A DNA stretch of 64,000 nucleotides from Daldinia sp. FL1419 (Eukaryota > Ascomycota > Sordariomycetes > Xylariales > Hypoxylaceae): contig MU623367.1 of the NCBI GenBank assembly GCA_025201765.1, positions 186,001 through 250,000 on the forward strand, written 5' to 3'. The position numbers and the translations under genes are program-made. The first letter of the stretch is position 1. The number at the start of each line of letters is the position of its first letter. The notes under the pieces were generated by a model. It had not been told where the DNA came from, searched no databases, and saw only the letters and a program-made list of their open reading frames with translations. Positions 57,991-64,000 of this stretch are shown here, one piece after another.

Positions 57991-60900
57991 ATCTTATGTG
58001 CCTTTTTAATAATAGACTTGTTTAAATATTATTTATTTATCGACTTGTTGAAATTGTTATATTCAAAGTGGCGTCTCATTTTGTTATAATTTTAAACTCT
58101 TGTTTTTTTCGGGTATGTATCAACGAGCTTCTTGATACTGTGCATGAGCTCAAGTGGATCTTTTTCTTGTGAAATATCGCCTTCAGGGCGACGGGCTAAC
58201 CGGGTCAAGCACAGGTGATTAAATTGGACTAGATAAGTCAGTTAATTAGCTAATATCTGCCTGGGCTTAATTAAGAGTGAGCCGCTAACGAACTTCTCAA
58301 TACGCTAAACTTGAATCAAGAGAATAGAGCCTAGCGATCAATAAGACTCTGCTTCCATATTGAAGAAGAAAAAAAAAAAGAAAAAGAAACCGCACTTACT
58401 TGATATGGCAATACTCTTAACTACCATAGCAGCAAGGGAGGTATTATTAGAATGATTATATTTTCCATAACTGTTACATATAAAAAAGATAAAGGATAAC
58501 AAAGAACCATTATACCTATTTAAAATTATTATATATTATAAAATTATTTTATATTATAAAACCATCTTATATTACAAAATTATTTTATAATATAAAACCA
58601 TCCTATATTACAAAACCATTTTATAATATAAAACCATCTTATGATACAAAACCATCTTATATTACAAAATCATCCTATAGTATAGAATTATTTTATAATA
58701 TAAAATAATTTTATTTAAAATAATAATTTTATTTAAAATAATAATTTTATTTAAAATAATAATTTTATTTAAAATAATAATTCTATTTTATAATAATATT
58801 TTATTTTATAAAATGATTTATTAATTTATTATAATTATATTTAAATATAATTATAATAAATTAATAAATTATTTTAATTTTATAATATAAATGTTTTTGT
58901 TAATGTGTTATATATTTTATTTAAAATATTTAAATTTTAGATTGGTTAATATTATAAATATTATAAAAATAATGAACCCAAATAAACTTTACCTTATTAC
59001 ACTTCAAAATATAATATATTAGAATAATTTCATATAAAAATGTATTAATGTTTATAAAGATATTTTATTTAATATATAATATAAGGTATTTATTTAAATA
59101 TTATTAATTTAAATTAATATCCTAAATTGTTAAAGAAATTTGAATAATTTATAAATAATTAATAAAATTAAGGTTTTTATTTATAATTTGAATAAAATTA
59201 AATTTTAAATATTTAAAATATTATTTAAATCTTATATCTTCTATAATCCCCTATCTTTATTAATTTACTTACTATTTTTTATTTCCATTCCCTTTAAGAA
59301 TATTAATTAATATAATTTTATTTAAATAAATATTATTAATTAAAAATAAGAGGTTTTTGAACATTATAATTTTTACCTCCTTTTCTTTAAAACCAATAGA
59401 TATTTTAAATTATATTAATAAATCCAACATTATTAATATTTACTACATATAATTTAAAAGGTTGGATTATTATAATACCAACAATTAATAGCTCATTTTT
59501 TCTTTTTTCCAATATTAATAGTTTTAATAAATAATTAATTTTTTTTTTATTTATTAATGGGATTATAATAACAAAAATATAACTTTCCTTAAATATTTTA
59601 AAAATTAAGATATAATTAATATAACTAAAAATATTTAAATCAAAATAATTAATATAATTACCTTTATTAAAAACAAATCACTTTTTAATTTATTTATTTT
59701 ATAATTAAAAGTAAATTAATTAAGAATTAATAATATTTTTATAAATAATAATTTATTTATAAAGAAATATTATTTATCAATAAATTTAATTTTTTGGACC
59801 TATTTAATTATATTAATTTAATTATATTTAATAAAATATTATAAAAGATATTTATAATTATGTTTATATGTTTAATAAAATTTAATTATAAATATATATA
59901 ATATTTAATAATTCTTTATTGGTAATGATTTAGTATTTTAAATGAGATAAAATATTTTAATAATTTTATATTATAGGATATAATTAATTATTATTATTTT
60001 AACATAATTATTATTTTTTAATTTTGTAAAATCTTTTTTTATATTTTCAATTTCAACATCAACTTTATTTATTAATTTATTTTTATTAAATTTAAAAAAT
60101 ATTTTTTTGAATAAGGTAAGATATTTTTTATAAAGGTGTTGTATTTGAGTTGTTAGTTGAGGATTTATATAGGTGAATATATTTTGAAAGGTAAAATGGA
60201 AAGTTATTTATATATTATATTTATTAAAAAAGACCTTTTCAATATTATATTTATTAATTTCTTAAACTTAACATTTATAAAATTTAAATATATCAAATTA
60301 AATTAGGTTAAACTCAAATATAAAATAGATTTAAAAAGAAAGATATTTCTATAATTTATTAATATAAATCTTTTTTTATTAAAAAATTATAATTTATTAT
60401 TTAACCATATTCTTCTATAAATTCTATAAAATAAATTTTAATATAAATATTAAATCTAAAAATATTATTTATATATTATAATAAATAATTTTTAATTTAT
60501 ATAAATATTTTATTTTCAGCATTTTCATTTCTAATACCTTCATCTCTAATATCTTCTTTAACATCATTTTTTTTAAGATTTTCTTCTTCTTTAAGATCTT
60601 CTTCTTCTTCAAAATCTTCTTCTTTAATATTCTCTTTTTTAACATCTTTTTTTTTTAACATCCTCTTCTTTAATATCCTTTTTTTTTTTAATAACTTCTT
60701 TTTTTCTAATAATTTCTTTTTGTTTAGCAATTTTTTCTTTTTTAATAATTTTTTCTTCTTTAACAATTTCTTTGGCATAAATTTTTATAATAAATATAAA
60801 TAATTTTATAAATAATTAATATAATTTAGATATATATAAATAAAATTTATTAAATAATTTATAAATTTTTTAAATAATTTATAACTTTTTTATATAATTA

Positions 60901-63900
60901 ATCCCAAATAATTTTAAACCTATTAAAAGATTATTATTTTTAATAATTATAAAATAAATTTTAATAATAATTTTAATTAAATCACCATTTTTTATAATTT
61001 ATTTATAAAATTTAGATTTTATATAACTTAGTTTTAACTAATAACAAAAAAAAAAAAGAAATAATAATCAACCATATAACATAAGATAATATATTATAAC
61101 TAACTAAATAATATTTTAATAATTATAATTATTATAAATTAGATAAAAAGGACCATATATATAATTTAAATATATATTCATTTATAATAATAATAATTAT
61201 TATAATATCTTAAAGGAATAAATATATTAGGTTGATTAGGCCTTATGATGGTTGTATGTTATTAGGCATTGTAGATCCCTGTAGCAAGTAAAAGAGGTAT
61301 TACATAATTAACAGATTGTATATATAAGGGTTTTAAATTTGTTAAGCTTAGAGTAGATAATTCTTTTTTTTAAGATTTATAAATATATAAATCTTATTAT
61401 ATTATTTTATTTATTATTTATTTTTACTATTATTTCTTTTATATATATATTTAATTTAATATTGATTAATGTTATTTAAATATAATAATATAAATTAATA
61501 AGGAAGAATTATTGTTACAATAATTTAGAAAATTTTATTATAATAATATAAATGACAATAATATCTTATTTTTCATTAAATCCCTTTCTTATAATAAATT
61601 ATTATTATTTTACACTATTATAAAAACTTTCCCCTAAATTCTTATTACTTTATTATAATTAGAATTTATTATTTTTTTATTTTATAATATTATAAAAAAA
61701 GTAATTGGAGAGATTGGTTTAAGGTTAATCCTCTAATAATAAGGTATTTTCTGACTAGGAAAACATAGATGAGTTGAGGAGATTATTTAAGTATATCCCC
61801 AAACAACCTATACTAATATAATAATTTAATTATAACTTAATAAAATCTAAAATAATAAATTTTAAAAACATTATAATATAATAAAAAGTAATTTAGGTAT
61901 TATATACTCTAATTAATTAAAAAAAAATTAATTGGAATTAAATTTACATTCAAATAATTAATGAAGTATTAGACAAATTTAAAGAACATTTTAAAGATTT
62001 TTTAGATATAAATTTTATAAAATTATTAAGGTAAATTTAATTAATATTAAAAATAATATTAATAAAAAAAGGTATATATATAGGAAAAAATAATATTAAT
62101 TTTTTTATAGCCTTTAAATTTCTTTTAATTAAAAATAAATTATTCCTATGGAACCACAAAGAATTCAAAAAAATTAAATTAAGGTGGCTAATAATAGTAA
62201 TATGAAAAATCTTAATTTATAAAATTAATAAAAGAATAATTTATTTTAATTTTATTTATTTTATAAGTTTAAAAATACCAATATAATAATAATTAAAAAT
62301 TTTTAATCTAATAATACCTATAAATTAAATCCTATATTTAAATTATATCCCCAGTTTTAACACTACCCTTTTTAATATATTTACTATTTAATTATAATAT
62401 ATATTAACTACTTCATATAGAAAATAACTTATTCCTTCTTTATAATACCTATTACATCAATAACCTTCTTTGCCTTATTTTAATATATTATATATTAGTT
62501 AAAATTAGTAAAGGATATTAACTTAACAATATCCACTTTTTTAATAACAAATACCAAATTATTAATATTTATTTAATTAATAAAAAATATTAATTTTTTA
62601 ATATTTAATTAATTAATAAAGAATATTAAATATTTAATATTTATTATTTTAATAAGGAAATTAAAATAATTAATGGTTAATATATATTATATCCTTTTTT
62701 TTCTTTTTTATTTTATAAAGACCTCCTTCATTCTATCTAATATTAGGGAATAACCTTGGTTACAATATCAGTTCTATATAAGGATAATAGCAGCTCCCTT
62801 CTTTTCTAAAAAATAGATTTAAATCCTTTAGATTATTATTAGTTGATCCATTCCTATTTTTAGGATTATTTTTACAATTAGGTGTAAAAACCTAACCCAA
62901 CAGAGGATATAATTCTTTTTACCCAATAATATAATTATTTAGGTTTATGGGTAACCTATTGGGATAAATTTTTATATTAATTGGAAATATTTATTATTAA
63001 GTTTTTTATAAAATTCTTCCCTAATAAGTATTTAATAAGATATGTTTATTTATTATAGTAGGTTATTTCAAAAAAGTTTAGAATAAGAAGCTTAATTATA
63101 TAAATAAATTATATAATATTTTTAAAAATAAATTTTAATTTTTTTTAAATATGTGTTATTTAAGAGGAATATAATAAATACAATTCCATACCCTATTTTC
63201 CACTATTTTTTCTAAAAAAGCAATATTATATTTTATCCATAAAATTCCTTATTACTAATATTTTATAAATATATATCTAATTATAAAATAACACTTTAAT
63301 ATTAAATAAAATAAAATTTAATACCACCATAATTAAACTGTTATAACTTTTTTAAATATTAAAATAAAAAAATAAAGTTAAAGAAAAAATAATATTTAAA
63401 TTTTTAAAAGTCTTATTAATAAATTATTATTATATTAAAGAATATTTAATCTGAAATTTAAAAAAGAGTAGCAATTTATAATAACAATTCAACATATTTG
63501 CTAATTGCTACCTAAATTCCAATTTAATCTCTTTAAATTAATAGTCCAAATTAAAGAATTAATTAATAAACTCTAAATATTAATTAAAAACCATAATTTA
63601 ATAAAAAAAATAAAATAATTTATAATTAAAAAAAACAACAACCATAAAAATAATATATTCTACATTAAACATAAATATCATTATAATGATAAAAGTAGTA
63701 AATATAATTTCAAATAACTTCTGAAAATATAAAAACACCACTATTGAGTATATAAGAAAGAAGGATGCTAGTTTATCACACATTTAAAACACAAACATAA
63801 GAAAACCAAAAAAGAGTGGAAAACCAGAAGAGGCTCTTTTAAAAAGAACTATTTAACATTCCTAATTAATTATAAAAAACTTATAAATACAGATTTAAAA

Positions 63901-64000
63901 ACTAATTAACTAAAAAATGAAGAAACCAATTCACAAACTAATTTAAATAATAATAATAAGTTATTTATAATTACAACCTATTTATTTAATTAAATCTTTT
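57991..64000. repeat. Extremely AT-rich, gene-free block (RIP-like)
   Basis: From about 58.0 kb to the window end the DNA is almost only A and T, with long runs and no motif-bearing frame. Short normal-composition islands remain (for example 61230-61290 and 62740-62800). This is typical of repeats mutated by repeat-induced point mutation, as in transposon graveyards, centromere flanks or subtelomeres. The source element cannot be named. Confidence 0.8.
58522..58809. repeat. 18-base minisatellite, ~16 copies
   Basis: Head-to-tail 18-base units run from 58522, for example AAAACCATCTTATATTAC at 58558 and 58648, AAAATTATTTTATAATAT at 58576, and ATAATAATTTTATTTAAA at 58720, 58738 and 58756. Variation is mainly C-to-T and G-to-A, consistent with RIP acting on a tandem array. 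The last units are more degenerate. Confidence 0.8.

Noticed and set aside
58522..58809. CRISPR-like array
   Set aside because: The 18-base units are contiguous with no spacers, and the genome is fungal; this is a minisatellite.
60497..60778. Lys/Glu-rich open frame on the minus strand
   Set aside because: It is low-complexity poly-pyrimidine/AT sequence inside the AT-only block; the K-rich product follows from composition and has no motif or splice signal.
61230..61290. Less AT-rich island in the right block as a retrotransposon remnant
   Set aside because: Too short and mutated to show a primer-binding site, long terminal repeat or protein motif.

Overview
The window comes from a filamentous ascomycete. 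Genes are split by short GT-AG introns of about 45-70 bases. A highly reducing polyketide synthase, a PTH11/SAT4-type rhodopsin-domain protein and AT-rich, RIP-like repeat blocks are all present. The housekeeping proteins (Cwc21, Cdc123, Nnf1, a G3BP-like NTF2-RRM protein, a DUF1640 coiled-coil protein) read as Pezizomycotina, probably Sordariomycetes. A Xylariales-like fungus is my guess from gene content and from the many intergenic TACCTAGGTA-type motifs; it is not proven.

Accessory half (about 1-33.7 kb). From left to right it holds an MFS transporter (-), a secreted tyrosinase (+), a cytochrome P450 (-), a repeat island at 11.6-13.7 kb, a rhodopsin-domain membrane protein (-), two short-chain dehydrogenases (-), a 12-exon reducing polyketide synthase (+) with order KS-AT-DH-remnant MT-ER-KR-ACP, a tRNA-Gln(CUG), a secreted type-B carboxylesterase and a small hypothetical protein. 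The PKS and the AYR1-like dehydrogenase are divergent across a 698-base gap. Synthase, two reductases, P450, esterase, transporter and perhaps tyrosinase fit one polyketide biosynthetic cluster: the synthase builds a reduced chain without alpha-methylation, the reductases and P450 tailor it, and the esterase may hydrolyse it or release it. No pathway-specific transcription factor is visible. I cannot match the cluster to a known product.

Repeats. Three short inverted-repeat elements are each flanked by TA (11758-12348, 36671-36927, 49419-49677) and look like Tc1/mariner (pogo/Fot1)-type MITEs. The first is inserted in one copy of a direct repeat whose second copy, at about 13.54-13.70 kb, keeps the empty site, so the TA target duplication can be read inside this window.

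Conserved half (34.9-56.0 kb). A Cys-rich single-pass membrane protein, the G3BP-like protein, kinetochore Nnf1, a cytochrome-b561-domain membrane protein, a zone of decayed gene fragments (46.8-48.6 kb), a mitochondrial DUF1640 protein, spliceosomal Cwc21, eIF2-assembly factor Cdc123 and a DUF1771-Smr protein follow one another. From about 58 kb to the end the DNA is extremely AT-rich and gene-free, with an 18-base minisatellite at its left edge. This is probably a RIP-mutated repeat block.

Exon models were built by hand from splice sites, reading frame and conserved motifs. Family names rest on motif recognition, not on database searches.
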